A stretch of 64,000 nucleotides of DNA from Mytilisepta virgata. Its lineage: Eukaryota; Mollusca; Bivalvia; Mytilida; Mytilidae. The position numbers and the translations under genes are program-made. The stretch spans positions 53,616,372-53,680,371 of the forward strand of contig CM051518.1 in NCBI GenBank assembly GCA_028015205.1, in the 5' to 3' direction. The notes beneath the pieces are model-generated. The model did not search any database. It saw nothing but the letters and a program-made list of their open reading frames with translations, and was not told where the DNA came from. Below, piece after piece: positions 1 to 11,554 of this stretch (position 1 is the stretch's first letter; every line of letters starts with the position of its first letter).

Positions 1-2160
1 CCAAAACAATTTTAATCAAGAATCTGTTTAAAAATCAATGGATAGCAATTGATGGTCAAAAACTTGAAGCCTTGAGTTGTTTTCTCATCAATATTCACTC
101 CATGTTTGCTTTTATTTCCATAAATATTTCAAATTATATACTGCATGTATATTTTAAATATGATGTTTTACAAATATTTAATTGTGAGTTGTATGGTTTA
201 GCCAAAAACAAAGATTTCAATTAAGATAAATTACAGTGTAAGACTGCAACATATGTTTTAAGGGGAGATAATCCATTATTTTCTAAAGTGTTTGTTATTA
301 TCTCATATTAAATAGTAATTTTGTGTAATCTTACTCAAAATGTCAGTTTGCACCTTTTCAAATTTATAAAAAAAAATAGTATGAAACACTCCGGTTATAC
401 TTAAAAAGGATTGTGAGTATTTTTAGGTATATTTCTAGTCAGTTAATGATAAGAATGTGTCTCTAATGATTTTGACAATACATAATAGAAAAACTAGAAG
501 AATTTATACATTTAACCATTTATTAATGTTTATTGAAAAATTATGGTGAATTAATTAGATTTTTGTAAATAATTGCTTGTAATCAGAAACCTAGGCTGAG
601 TTTTAATGGAACACTGAATCCATTTTGTTTTGTATTCATAGTATTTATGATGCTATTTATTATATGTAACATTTTTATATGTAATAAATGTTAACTTGAT
701 GACTGTGAATTTATTTATTTTTATGGCTTCAAATTTTCATGGTTTGGTAAAAATAATTACTGTAATTTTCAGACTATAGGTCGATGTGGTGTATAGGTCC
801 AAGCACAGTTCTTAAATCATTTAACTAATAGTAACAAGAGGGGTTGGGTTTGAGTTTACAAATTTAAACAATCTTAGATAGGTCGAACCCAGCGCATCAT
901 AGGTCGAACCCAGCGCATCAGAGGAAAAAAGTGTCGATTTATATTTATATACCAAAAATTAAAACCATTTTGTTTGGAGATGTCAAATTTAAAATTTTGT
1001 GGTAACACAGTATAAAATGATACCTACATCATAATTAAATTTGCAGTTTCATAGCACCCATGAGAACTATTTAAATCAGCATTCAATGTTGAATCTACAG
1101 TACTTTATCAAATATATAGTCCATTACCAATGCTGCATGACATAAACAGGCAAAATATAGAATATAAGACTGCCATTCTTAAAGAAATCACATTTTGAGT
1201 ATATAATAGATTTAACAAATATTCTTCTTTGATAAACATCTCAATAAAAAAAAATAATTTAAAGAGTTTTCACTGTTATAAAAAAAATACTTGGTTAAAT
1301 AACAAGTTTATCGTAAAGATCAAAGATCTTTATAGAAGTTCAATTATCTCACAGTGGTGCAGTTGTGTAACAAATATTAAGGATGCAAAGGTTCTCGTCT
1401 GGACTGGTGATTTTAACTAAAAGTCCAAGGTCAATAGGACATTGATCATGATAGTATATGATGCATTGTTTAAAGGTTGTTCACATATATGCTTAATATT
1501 ATAAACTTTTCTGAAAAGAAAATTGAGACACACCACACCTCAATAATAATACAAACTACTGCCACTTATCAGAACAACTTACCACCTCTACAAGAAAAGT
1601 AATTGTTTTGTAATGGAAAATAACTGAGTGTTTGATTCTGTTGGAATTTTATAAGAAATAAATATTACTAGTGATATAGCACTCATAAACCATTACAAAA
1701 GGAATGGGCAAATTTTTCTGGAAAGGGGAGCAGTTTTCTAGTGTTCAGTTTAAGTGAATGCAAAATAAGAAAAGAAAAGTCAGGTTCAGAAAGCTTACTG
1801 TTATAAAAACTCAGTACTTCAAGATCAAGCTCAATGGTCATTGTCATATGCTGTCATGAAAATATGCAGCACATTAATATAACCTTTACCAAAATTGACC
1901 ACACTCGCTAACCAAGATCATTTCTGTTTTTATGGGAAATTAGTTTCAACACAATCCTTTTTTAAATCACAGGACAAAACTAAGAATTCACCTTTCATGA
2001 AACTGCTTTGCTTATTTAAACCAAATCTTTTGGAAATATTTTTCAATAGTTCCATCATAATGAGTGCTATGTAACCCAGGTGACTTCTGTGGTGATGAAC
2101 AACCACAATAGACAGCTTGAACTAAATGAATTCATAGACGTCAAATTTTTAAATACTGAA
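1..2160. other. AT-rich sequence with no supported gene
   Basis: No frame longer than 63 codons and no recognisable exon. AATAAA-type hexamers occur (for example near 680), but there is no evidence that they end a gene. Confidence 0.5.
878..919 (+). repeat. Two-copy 21-bp direct repeat
   Basis: ATAGGTCGAACCCAGCGCAT occurs twice in a row, overlapping at AT. No function can be assigned. Confidence 0.6.
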
Positions 2161-2399
2161 CATAATGAGGCCCCTCATGGGGAAGGGGGGGGGGGGGGGG
2201 TTCCAGTAACTACATAATCACCAATTTTTTGCCAATATAATCACATAATCATTAAATATTTGCTTTGGTAATCAGAAATTGATTTTCTTTAGTAATCAAA
2301 TAATTATCAACTAAAAGCTTGGTTACATTAAATAACAATTTAAATGTAAAATATTTAATAACCATTGCCTAAGCTTGATATAAAGTTTCATCAAAATCC

Positions 2400-3401
2400 A
2401 TAGAACCGTTTAAGGGGGGTTGTGTTTAAACATATTTTATTCAATTCAACAAATTGTGAACATATACAAACATCATAATACAAGAAAAGGATTCGGAAAC
2501 AAGCTAAACATAGCTTATATTAATCCGTTTCCTTGTTTACAAGCTTAAACATAAAAAACCCTTAAGTTGGATTAGTTCCCTTTGCAAACATTTGTCAATA
2601 TTTTATTGCAAATTTATCTTCAAGCATATCTACATGTGAAGCCCGACCTTACAATGTATATACAGTTACATCAAAATTCATTGAACGGTTTAGGAGGAGC
2701 TGCGCTTACAAGCTTTAAACATGTAAACCCTTAAGTTGGATTATCTCCCTTTGCAAGCATCCGACGATTATTATGTATATCTACATATGATGTCCAACCT
2801 TTATATACAGTTTTATCAAAATCCATTGAACAGTTTAGGAGTTGCGCTTACAAGCTTTAAACATGTAAATCCTTAAGTTGGATTATCTCCCTTTGCAAGA
2901 CCCGACGGTAATTATCTTGCTTCATGCACTTCTACATATGATGTCCAACCTTCATATACAGTTTCATCAAAATCCATTGAACACAGTTTAGGAGTTGCGC
3001 TTACAAGCTTTAAACATCTAAAACCCATAAGTTGGATTATCTCCCTTTGCAAGCATCTTGTGATAATTATCTTGCTTCATGCATATTTAAATATAATGAC
3101 CAACCTTCATATATAGTTTCAACATCCATTAAACGGTTTAGGAGGAGTTGCGCTTACAAACTTTAAACATGTAAAACACTGAAGTTGGATTATCTCCCTT
3201 TGCATGCATCCGGCGATATTTATCTTCCTTCATGCACATCTACATATGATGCCAAACCTTCATATAAAGTTTCATCAAAATCAATTGAACGATTTAGGAG
3301 GAGTTGCGCTTAGAAGACATATGGACACACTAACAGACAGACGGACGGACAGACAGGGTGATTCCTATATATCCCCCAAAACTTTGTTTGCGGGGGCTAT
3401 A
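2400..3401 (-). mobile_element. Family D modular repeat, 5' part, minus orientation
   Basis: On the minus strand it begins TATAGCCCCCGCAAACAAAG, whose partner arm is TTTTGGGGGATATA, then a GTCC/GTCT microsatellite (plus-strand 3333-3357), then five diverged units of about 155 bp (2560-3300, marked by 'ttaagttggattatctccc'). No 3' hairpin end was found, so it is probably truncated. Confidence 0.55.
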
Positions 3402-3517
3402 AGGGCTATAATGAGAAAAATGTCCTTTCCCATATGGTCTCAATGGAAACTATGAACAGCCGCAGCCATTGGCGAGGGGATGAATTTCAACCAAAAGTGG
3501 GTTGTTGTAGAGGACTA

Positions 3518-3677
3518 TAATAATCAGTCCTGGTCTAAGATGTGAAATGGGACAATTCCACCCGAGGGTTCACATTTTCCAGTCAGAAACGAGGCTTGCC
3601 GAGTTTCTGATGATAGAAAATGTGAACTCGAGGGTGGAATTGTCCAGTCTCATATTTTTTACCATGACTGATTATTT
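3518..3677. repeat. Foldback palindrome
   Basis: AATAATCAGTC at 3518 pairs with GACTGATTATT ending 3677. The arms continue inward through 'ggacaattccaccc', 'gttcacatttt' and 'cagaaac' with few mismatches, giving a stem of about 70 bp. Confidence 0.75.
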
Positions 3678-4631
3678 TTCTCACATTTCTCGGCCGAATA
3701 TTTAAATAAATAAACATGGCCACCATGACACGAAAACGGGGTCTTTTAAACTAGACAACCTAGTGCAAAATAAGTTACATATTTGAAAAGATCGTATGCG
3801 TTTTGGTTTTGTACCAAAAGTACAAAACTGTAAAAAGATATCTTTTAGGTTGAGCTTCAGGGATTTTCAAATTGAAGCGATGTTAATTTCGACGTTGTCG
3901 TACAATTTGTACGAGGTTGTGTGTATTCTGACGTTCTAGCATTGTGACGTGATGTTTTTTTGCATTGTTACGTCAAGGTAGGTCATGTGATGTGAGATGC
4001 ATGAATCTCACACCGGTGTCTCACACGGAATATGACTGTCCTAAACACATAGAAATGTGAGAAATTTTTCTCATCAATCCTGCAAAGTTTGAACAAATTT
4101 CATAATGAAGTTTCAGAGCAGATGTTTTGAAAACTGGCCAATAAAAATCAAAGATGGTCTCTGTTGATCCTAGGAAGTTATATTTTATCTTCCTATTTTA
4201 TTTTATTTTTTTTTAACTCGGTAATCAATTAATCAAAAATATAGTCCTAGATAATCAAATAATAATAAAATATTTGATCTAGTCATCAAATAATCATTAA
4301 TAAAAAGTAATCACATAATCAAAAACCCCATGAGGAGGCTCCATAATAAGCTGAAAAAATGTTGAATGTAGCATCAAACGCTAACATTTGTAGATTCTCC
4401 GCCAAGAATGCTGTTCTGCAAAGAATTTGGCTTGGAGTCAATATCATGCGTACAAACTGGGTAAAATACCTTCAGTTCTGAGATTATTACGTTTATGTGT
4501 TTGACAATGTACATGTATAGTAATATTGCGTGATTGCATGTTCTAAGAACCGTTTCAGAACTCTACAAAGTATTTAAATATGCTCGAAATCAAAATTACT
4601 GAAATATCAAAACATTGTAATGTAAGGGTAT

Positions 4632-5040
4632 AGCCAAATGTAATACTGGAGTAGTTCTTCCTCAGCTCTTTCAAAATCAAATGTCATACTGGAGTAGTTC
4701 TTATCTACCGCCGTTCAAGCCAAATGTCATATTGAAGTATAGTTCTTCCTCGGCCGGCTCTGTTAAAGCCAAATGTCATACTAGTATTGAATATAAGCAA
4801 AAAATACCGAAGCGACAAAACAGGGCAAAAGTCGAGGAAAAGACAAAGTCAGGAGAATCACGAGAACACAAGAAACAAACGCCAAAGGATACACGTGCAA
4901 CTAAAAGAATAAAACCCATATAATAAACTAAATAAAAATAGAACAAGACAGCATAGAGCGAGACAGTACTGGAGTAGTTATTCCTCGGCTCTGTTACAGC
5001 CAGATGTCATACTGGAGTAGTTTTTACTCGACTCTGTTTA
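4632..5040 (+). repeat. Interrupted short tandem repeat
   Basis: Units of about 45 bp containing 'caaatgtcatactggagtag' and 'ttcctcggctctgtt' occur three to four times at 4632-4790 and again at 4965-5040, separated by about 170 bp of unrelated A-rich sequence. Confidence 0.55.
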
Positions 5041-6395
5041 CTACTTATTTCTTCTGTGATATTAATTCCGATGTTAACTACAGTTGCCTACAAAAGCCTA
5101 GGCGATCCAACTAAAGTGCAGTAAACTTGAGAATTTCGTTGCAAGAAGAGTTGATTTATATCGAAATTCCTGATCCCAATTTTTTGCCAAATCAGAAGAA
5201 AATGATATTTTAGCGAAAATACGTATTACCTCATAGACCTGCAACATTGGAATATTTGCAATCGATGAAGCTCTGTAGCATTCTCATCAGAGCCATTCAA
5301 AGGCTAGGGAAAGGCTCACAGAAGTAACTGGATAGTCAGAGTAGAGTGTAATGTTAAACTACGCGATATGATTTTAGTGGGTACATAGACAGCAAATTTA
5401 TAAATTATCAAATATGACAAATTTTTTATATTGTTTGATTTCATTTTTTCGAAAAGGATACATTTTCCCCGTTATTATCTTAGAAATTCACAAAAACAAC
5501 AGCAATCAGCGGGATACTGAAGTCCAAAAAAGCTAGTTTGAGGAAATTTTTTTTACTAGTGAATTTAGGTTTAATATGTTATCACATCGAAAAAAATAAT
5601 TATTTGGGAAAAGGTATACTTAGTGATGACTGCAATGGCTACTAAGATGACAGAATTCGTTTAACATCAGAAAATCGTTCTTCCAACTTTAAATGTCAAA
5701 AGCTTTCTCAACAGATATTTGAAATCATGCATTGACTACCTTAATTTGTTTTAAAGTAACTAAAATTGATAAGGGATTTAAGGATGGTATTTCGTTAAAA
5801 ACACAATTTTTAAATTGGATAAATAATATGCAAAACATTGATTTCAAGGTAATAAAAATTTTCCCTGGTGATCTCTTTGTCGTCGATGGAAAATACGAAA
5901 ATGAAAAAGTATACTGAGTACAATATGAAATAAATTAAGGGCTAAAATACTGTTTTCTTCCTATTTGATTAAAAACTGGTAATTATATATTTTTTTCTTT
6001 GTTTTTTATAAGACAGTATTATTGGTCGGTATCCAATGCCACCTTCAAAATCGGAATCTTAGTAGGGCCGTTTCTAAAAAAATTAAATGTTGATGAAAAA
6101 TTAACATTAAAAAAAATGGGAAATTTGAAGAGCAACGATTCTGGTACAGCTTCTGATACCAAATTCATAAAATTAGATAACAAACTTATGCTAATTGAAG
6201 ATAAAGATTACAATTTTATATCAAATTACTAATGCTCCACTTGAAATCAGAGACATATTATAAATAATGTCCTGTAATTGAATTGATTTTCTTGTTCCTT
6301 AATTGCTGTAAGTTGTATATTAGTACAAATACAAACCGACATTTCTAGCCCTTAACTAGATATATATATTCAAAACGTGAATATGAAAATAGTTT

Positions 6396-6430
6396 TCCTC
6401 TCTCTCTCTGTCTCTCTCTCTCTCTCTCTT
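6396..6430 (+). repeat. CT microsatellite
   Basis: About 17 CT dinucleotides with one GT interruption, 400 bases upstream of the TRIM-like promoter. Confidence 0.85.
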
Positions 6431-6704
6431 AATTAATTAATTCTATTATCATCCTTTTTTGACGCACTTTCATAGAATTTGTAATTTGACTTCACGACAA
6501 ACATATTCTATGGGGACAGACCTATCAAGTGAACTATTAATTATTCATGAGGTTTAAATCAACGAAAACCCTACATTTATCAGTTCGTGATCAAAAATAC
6601 ACAATGTTAATAATTTATTATGTTTTGATGACAATTATTCTTTTTTGTCGTAAGTTCAATAAATAATTAATGAAAAAACAAAAAATAGTTTAGCATTAAA
6701 TGAT

Positions 6705-6818
6705 TGACTTTCAACCTATATGTTATCAAAATACTTAATATTTACTTGTTCAGTAGGAAAAAACTGACATTCAACCTACGTGTTATAAAATACTTAATGT
6801 CAGCTTGTTCAGTAGGGA
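6705..6818 (+). repeat. Tandemly duplicated core promoter (about 61-bp period, two copies)
   Basis: Two diverged copies of one segment, from GACTTTCAACC at 6705 and GACATTCAACC at 6766, each run through a TATA-like box and end in TTGTTCAGTAGG. The upstream copy has TATCAAA at 6724 and CAGT with its A at 6752 (spacing 28); the downstream copy has a perfect TATAAAA. Confidence 0.7.
6784..6811 (+). promoter_or_regulatory. TATA box and initiator of the TRIM-like gene
   Basis: TATAAAA at 6784-6790 is followed 27 bases later by an initiator-like TTCAGTA whose A is at 6811. This is the standard TATA-to-start spacing and predicts a 38-base leader before the ATG at 6849. The start site is an inference from motif spacing. 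Confidence 0.6.
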
Positions 6819-6848
6819 CGACATCGTCATACGCTTGGTTTCAATAAA

Positions 6849-9329
6849 ATGGGTAATTCCGCTTCAAACAGCAAGACTGCAATAAACATCAATGACAACA
6901 ATAGTGTCAAAGAGGATACCGTTTCTTCTCCAGCGAAGAGTATCCTCGAGGGGAGAATTTCTCCTTCGGCCGCAAAGACTGATAATGAGTTGAATATTTC
7001 TTCTCCAGCAAAGGCTGGTAACGAGCATACGCATTCTTCTCCAGGTAATGACTCAAAGGATCCGGATAAATGCGGCATTAAATATTCTGAAGAAAGTCTT
7101 TTGGCAAGGGAAACAGAAGATTGTCCTGTACAATCAAACATTCACGAAGATGGCACACTGAAAGAGGAAACAGATAGCGGTCCAACGAATAGTTCTTTGT
7201 CTGAACAGAAAATTACCGATGCGGCATCAGATGAAAATAATCATCAAAAAGGAGATGAAACAATTGAAACAAGGTCGCTAAAGGATCATCCACTATTGAC
7301 GACTATGCAGGGAATAGGAGTTGGAGAGGAATCATTTGGGGGTGAGGGAACATTAAAAACTGTAAGTAGTAAAAGTGATGAAAAAGAGTCAAAATTTGAA
7401 ACCATTGACACACATTCCACCAAATCAGACAGTGAATATGAAACTGTTGAGGAAGATAACGTTGTTAACAAAGAGCGTGAAATTACTGAAACAACAAGTT
7501 GTGATTTGGACAGAGTAAATGTTATGCATTGCTTTTTATGTAAGAAGCAATTTAGAGATCCCCGATTACTGTCATGTTATCATACATTTTGTTGCGGATG
7601 TCTAGGTGACTATATACTATCAAATTACAATGACGGAAATGTAAAATGTCCACTTTGTTATATAACCACACAAGTACCAGAAAATGGAGCAAAAGGTTTA
7701 AAGAGGAACATTTTTCTTGCTGTGAATAAAAATTGGCGGTGTGACACATGTAAAGGAGACGGTGTTGGCAAATTCAAATGTCAAGATTGTGAACAAATAC
7801 TTTGCAATAGATGCTCATCCCTTCATCCAAAAATGACGGAATTTCTGAATCACTATATTTTACCAATAGACAACAAAGATTCTTCTCCACAAAAGTTTTG
7901 TAAAATTCATCAAGACAGAGATATATTTCTGTACTGTCTTCAATGCAAAGAAGTTATATGTGAGGTATGCAATATGACCAAACATAAACTGCACGATACA
8001 CAAGATATTACCTCATTTACAAGGGAAATAAGAACAAATTTATCTGAAACGATAAAAAATTGCGAAAATCCAACAAATGTAGCAGATGCTGTTAATTATA
8101 TACAGAATCAGTCAAATAATATTACGATTTTGAAAAACGACGCTCTTCGTGAAATACAGGCACGTGAGGATGTCATTGACAATTTTGTTCACGAAATAAA
8201 ATCTTCACTTCAAGCTCAAATTTTGATACTTGTTAATGAAAACCAATCGAATCTAGAAAGCGATGCTCGCGAGGTAGCCAGGCTCAAAACCTCTGTTCTG
8301 AGTAGATTTAAATTTGGAACGAAATTTCTTGAAAATGCACATGATCTTGACATTGCTAGTTCTGGTATTACACTAAATAACTATCTGCTAAGATCAACAG
8401 AAGATCGGGTTCCACTAAGGGAAGTAAAACCAATTAAATTCGTTCCGCATAATGCATGTTCTTTGGACATTGCCAGACTTTTTGGAAAGGTTTATCCTAA
8501 CGAATCGGGTATGTATGGAATTATGAAGAAATATAAGCTTTTTAGCTCTTTTTCCTGCTCAATGGAAAGTTGCATGATTACTGGTTTGTCACCGATAGAA
8601 AATGATACATTATTTGTTTGCCTTGGTAACGACAAAATCTTGGAGCATTTTAGCACTGATGGTAAACTTTTGTCATCAACTAACATTGGTCAAACACTTG
8701 ATGACATCGTTATGAATGCAGAAGGTACAGTTTACATTTCTTGTAATTCTGGAAAGAAAATAATATCTGTCAGTAATTTAGGAAAAGCAAAGACATTTAT
8801 ACGTACAAAAGATTGTCCTAGAGGACTGGCACTGGATGAAGAAGGGAACTGCATGGTAGGCCTTGTGGAAAAGGATACATTTTTCGACTCGAAAGACAAC
8901 ACAAATGGTTCCGTTTCTTGCATTTCTACCGGAAGGGAAACAAAGACGTCCTTGAGAGGATCAAACGTACAATATCCAGCTAGGATAGCCATTAATAAAG
9001 ACCAGTCTATTGTCATCTCCGACTGGATTCAAATGGCTGTTTTTATTTTTAAAAGCAACGAAGAAGTCGGGTGCTATAGAGGAAATCCCGACTTGTCAGA
9101 AGATTTCATTCCACGTGGTATTTGTTGCACATCTGATGGTGAAATTATAGTTGCAGACATTGCTACTAATTGCCTACAACTTCTCTCGTTTGATGGAACA
9201 TTTAAACGAGTGTTGGCAGAACTTGAAATTATAGAAGATCCATGGAGTATTACTACGGATGGAAAGGATAATCTATGGATCGGAACAAAAAATGGAAAAA
9301 TTCACTTTGCAACTATAGATCAAACATAA
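6849..9329 (+). CDS. TRIM-like RING/B-box/coiled-coil/beta-propeller protein, intronless
   Basis: Complete 826-codon frame, no introns. Residues 1-220 are Ser/Thr/Glu-rich and probably disordered, with repeated SSPAK/SSPG motifs near residues 26-65. A C3HC4 RING follows (C228, C231, C243, H245, C248, C251, C267, C270), then a first B-box (about 298-336, opening CDTCKGDG), a second B-box (about 350-388, CKIH...C..C) and a helical coiled-coil stretch (about 390-490). Residues 560-826 contain repeated blocks such as GLALDEEGN, DGEIIVAD and DGKDNLWIG, typical of NHL/six-bladed propeller repeats. RING-B-box proteins are usually E3 ubiquitin ligases; substrate and pathway are not readable here. The N-terminus MGNSASNS fits an N-myristoylation signal. 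The start is supported by a TATA/initiator pair 38-65 bases upstream. No neighbour suggests a shared role. Confidence 0.88.
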   Translation: MGNSASNSKTAININDNNSVKEDTVSSPAKSILEGRISPSAAKTDNELNISSPAKAGNEHTHSSPGNDSKDPDKCGIKYSEESLLARETEDCPVQSNIHEDGTLKEETDSGPTNSSLSEQKITDAASDENNHQKGDETIETRSLKDHPLLTTMQGIGVGEESFGGEGTLKTVSSKSDEKESKFETIDTHSTKSDSEYETVEEDNVVNKEREITETTSCDLDRVNVMHCFLCKKQFRDPRLLSCYHTFCCGCLGDYILSNYNDGNVKCPLCYITTQVPENGAKGLKRNIFLAVNKNWRCDTCKGDGVGKFKCQDCEQILCNRCSSLHPKMTEFLNHYILPIDNKDSSPQKFCKIHQDRDIFLYCLQCKEVICEVCNMTKHKLHDTQDITSFTREIRTNLSETIKNCENPTNVADAVNYIQNQSNNITILKNDALREIQAREDVIDNFVHEIKSSLQAQILILVNENQSNLESDAREVARLKTSVLSRFKFGTKFLENAHDLDIASSGITLNNYLLRSTEDRVPLREVKPIKFVPHNACSLDIARLFGKVYPNESGMYGIMKKYKLFSSFSCSMESCMITGLSPIENDTLFVCLGNDKILEHFSTDGKLLSSTNIGQTLDDIVMNAEGTVYISCNSGKKIISVSNLGKAKTFIRTKDCPRGLALDEEGNCMVGLVEKDTFFDSKDNTNGSVSCISTGRETKTSLRGSNVQYPARIAINKDQSIVISDWIQMAVFIFKSNEEVGCYRGNPDLSEDFIPRGICCTSDGEIIVADIATNCLQLLSFDGTFKRVLAELEIIEDPWSITTDGKDNLWIGTKNGKIHFATIDQT

Positions 9330-9506
9330 CGAAAATATCGATATGTTGCATTTGGTCACATCCAGTAGAGAACATGGATTTTAAGTTGGCTTAAAATTCT
9401 AAATTAAATAACATGTTTTTTTGTTGTTGTTTATATGTATGTTTGTTTGTTTTGTTGTTAAGCAGCTCTAATTATCTTGGTTTATACATGTTCAATTTAT
9501 TAGATA

Positions 9507-9512
9507 AATAAA
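9507..9512 (+). terminator. Candidate polyadenylation signal of the TRIM-like gene
   Basis: AATAAA lies 178 bases after the stop codon in AT-rich sequence. It is the first canonical hexamer downstream; a weaker ATTAAA-type site occurs near 9401. Usage is not known. Confidence 0.35.
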
Positions 9513-9572
9513 TACATGAAATAAAAGCATGACTACAAAACACTGACATAAGATGTAATTACATATCAGATG

Positions 9573-9680
9573 GAAGGTTGCGGGTTCGATCAGCGGGTGG
9601 GTCAGAATAAACTCCTTAAAACTCGTAGTTGCTGCATGCTTCATCGCCAAGTGCCCGATACTTGGGAGGAAGAGCAAAGT
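9573..9680 (+). repeat. Possible tRNA-derived SINE fragment
   Basis: GGTTGCGGGTTCGATCAGCGG resembles a polymerase III B box region, followed by sequence ending 'cttgggaggaagagcaaag' as in some invertebrate SINEs. No A box found, so a fragment at most. Confidence 0.35.
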
Positions 9681-9711
9681 GCGAAAATTAAAACCAAAAT
9701 GATCACTCAAT

Positions 9712-10270
9712 CATGAAATGTAGGTCATAATGACTCAAATTTTCTAAGTTGACTTGTGTGAAATCTCATTGATGTAATTACAATAGGCTCTTTAAAATTC
9801 ACCTAAATGCAAAAATTTAATCAAGTCACCCACGCATAAAATGTAGATCGTGGTGATTCAGATCTTGCTAAATTTTGTTGTAATATATGATAAAGTGGTG
9901 TAATATCATTGAAATATCTTACTATGTTTCTAAGAAATTGACATAAACACAAAAAATTAACCGAGTTACTCAAGGATAAAATGTAGGTCATAACGACCCA
10001 ATTGTTGGAGTAATAGATTATCCAATGTTAGATGATTTAAGTAGTATTCAAGAATCATTGATAAAACACATTGGATTTCTAGGATATGAAATTAGATGTG
10101 AAACTATATAAGAGTCATTCATCCGTTAAATGTAGGTCAAAGTAACCACTAAAATGTTAATGACTATGTTCAGTGCTATAAGGGGATATAGTAGTGATAT
10201 AATATCATTGATGTGTCTAAATGGGTTTCAAAGAAATAGACCTAAAGGCAAAATTTAACCAAACCGGATG
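9712..10270 (+). repeat. Decayed tandem array with 'aaatgtaggtca' units
   Basis: The phrase AAATGTAGGTC plus 'gactcaa/gacccaa' recurs at about 9715, 9840, 9978 and 10127 (spacing 120-150 bp). A related fragment lies at about 56008-56045. Confidence 0.5.
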
Positions 10271-10506
10271 GACAAGGGTAAATATATATATATATCACTT
10301 TCGTGGACGGGGCATAAAAACATATGGATAGTATACCTTGCAATACCTTGATGTATCACTAAAAGGTTCAGTCCAATGCGACAAGTAGATGTAGAGAAGA
10401 AAATCCTGGAACTTCAAATTATAAAAACCCTCATTGGGATCGCCAGTACAATAACACCACTTTGGTTATACTTTGCAATAATCATTCAATGATTTAAGTT
10501 CTTTCG

Positions 10507-11346
10507 TATGGAACGCCGTTGTTACATTTATTCAATTTCGAGTTTAACTAAATAAGATATCTTATAAACTAATTGAGATATCTTAATAATAAAATGAGAT
10601 ATCTTATATATTAAATAAGATATCTTATTAAAATGTTTATAAAGATATCTTATTAAATATATGATATCTTATTTAAAATATAAGATATCTCTATTAATTT
10701 ATAAGATATCTTATTAACTATATAAGATATCTTTTATATAGTTAATAATAGAGATATCTTTTATATAGTTAATAATAGAGATATCTTATTTACTTAATAA
10801 TTTATCTTATAAACTAAATGAGATATCTTTTTAACTAATAGAGATATCTTATAAACTTATAGAGATATCTTATTAACTTATAGAGATATCTTATTTAACT
10901 GGTTATAAAGATATCTTATTAAATATATAAGATATCTCTATAAGTTAATAAGATATCTCTATTAGTTTATAAGATATCTTATAAACTTTATAAGATATCT
11001 CTATAAGTTAATAAGATATCTCTATTAGTTTATAAGATAAGATATCTTATAAACTTTATAAGATATCTAATAAAGTATGTGTTTAAAAGATATCTTTATA
11101 AAGATGTAAGATATCTTATACACTTTGTAATATATCTTATTAACTAATAGAGATATCTTATTAACTTATAGAGATATCTTATTAACTTATAGAGATATCT
11201 TATTAACTTATAGAGATATCTTATTTACTTTCAAATTAAATAAGATATCCTATAAAAATTAAAGATATCTTAATACTTAATAAGATATCTTGTTAAATAA
11301 ATAAGATATCTTGGAATTTGAATAAATATAAAAACGGCGTGCCATA
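10507..11346. mobile_element. MITE-like element filled with GATATC palindromes
   Basis: Inverted ends of about 35 bp: TATGGAACGCCGTTGTTACA on the left, and on the right a strand whose complement reads TATGGCACGCCGTTTTTATA. Between them are about 33 copies of AGATATCT in alternating AT-rich spacers, repeating every 20-25 bp. TTTCG occurs just outside both ends (one extra base at right), a possible duplication. Confidence 0.75.
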
Positions 11347-11554
11347 GTTTCGGAGACCTTGTAAATCTATCCAATCAGAAAAGAGTCTTTGCGAGTGGTG
11401 CAACGAAAAATTTTAAACGAATTATAATAGCAATATTTGTATTTGCATATTATAAATATTGGAGTCCAGCAAAATAAATTAAATAAAAAAAAATAAAGCA
11501 ATCCGTTGAAAATCAAAGTGATAATTTTTTTACAAAATATGTTTTAAACACTAA

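Larger units (their letters stand above)
2167..4341. mobile_element. TIR transposon remnant with 6-bp duplication CATAAT
   Basis: Ends GAGGCCCCTCATGGGG (2167) and CCCCATGAGGAGGCTC (4341) are inverted repeats matching at 14 of 16 positions. CATAAT flanks both sides (2161-2166 and 4342-4347). Subterminal AT-rich arms ('ataatcacataatca') also mirror each other. Family D sequence and a foldback occupy the middle; no transposase frame. Confidence 0.65.
4348..6700. other. Unassigned region upstream of the TRIM-like gene
   Basis: Contains the short tandem repeat at 4632-5040, two small plus-strand frames (5732-5917, 61 codons; 5999-6232, 77 codons) that are not recognised and cannot be joined in phase by visible splice sites, and a CT microsatellite at about 6396-6430. 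Confidence 0.45.

Noticed and set aside
3333..3357. Simple ACAG/ACGG microsatellite as an independent feature
   Set aside because: It is the usual microsatellite part of the family D repeat end.
5732..6232. Two-exon gene joining the frames at 5732-5917 and 5999-6232
   Set aside because: The visible donor gives phase 0 and the visible acceptor needs phase 2; neither product resembles a known family.
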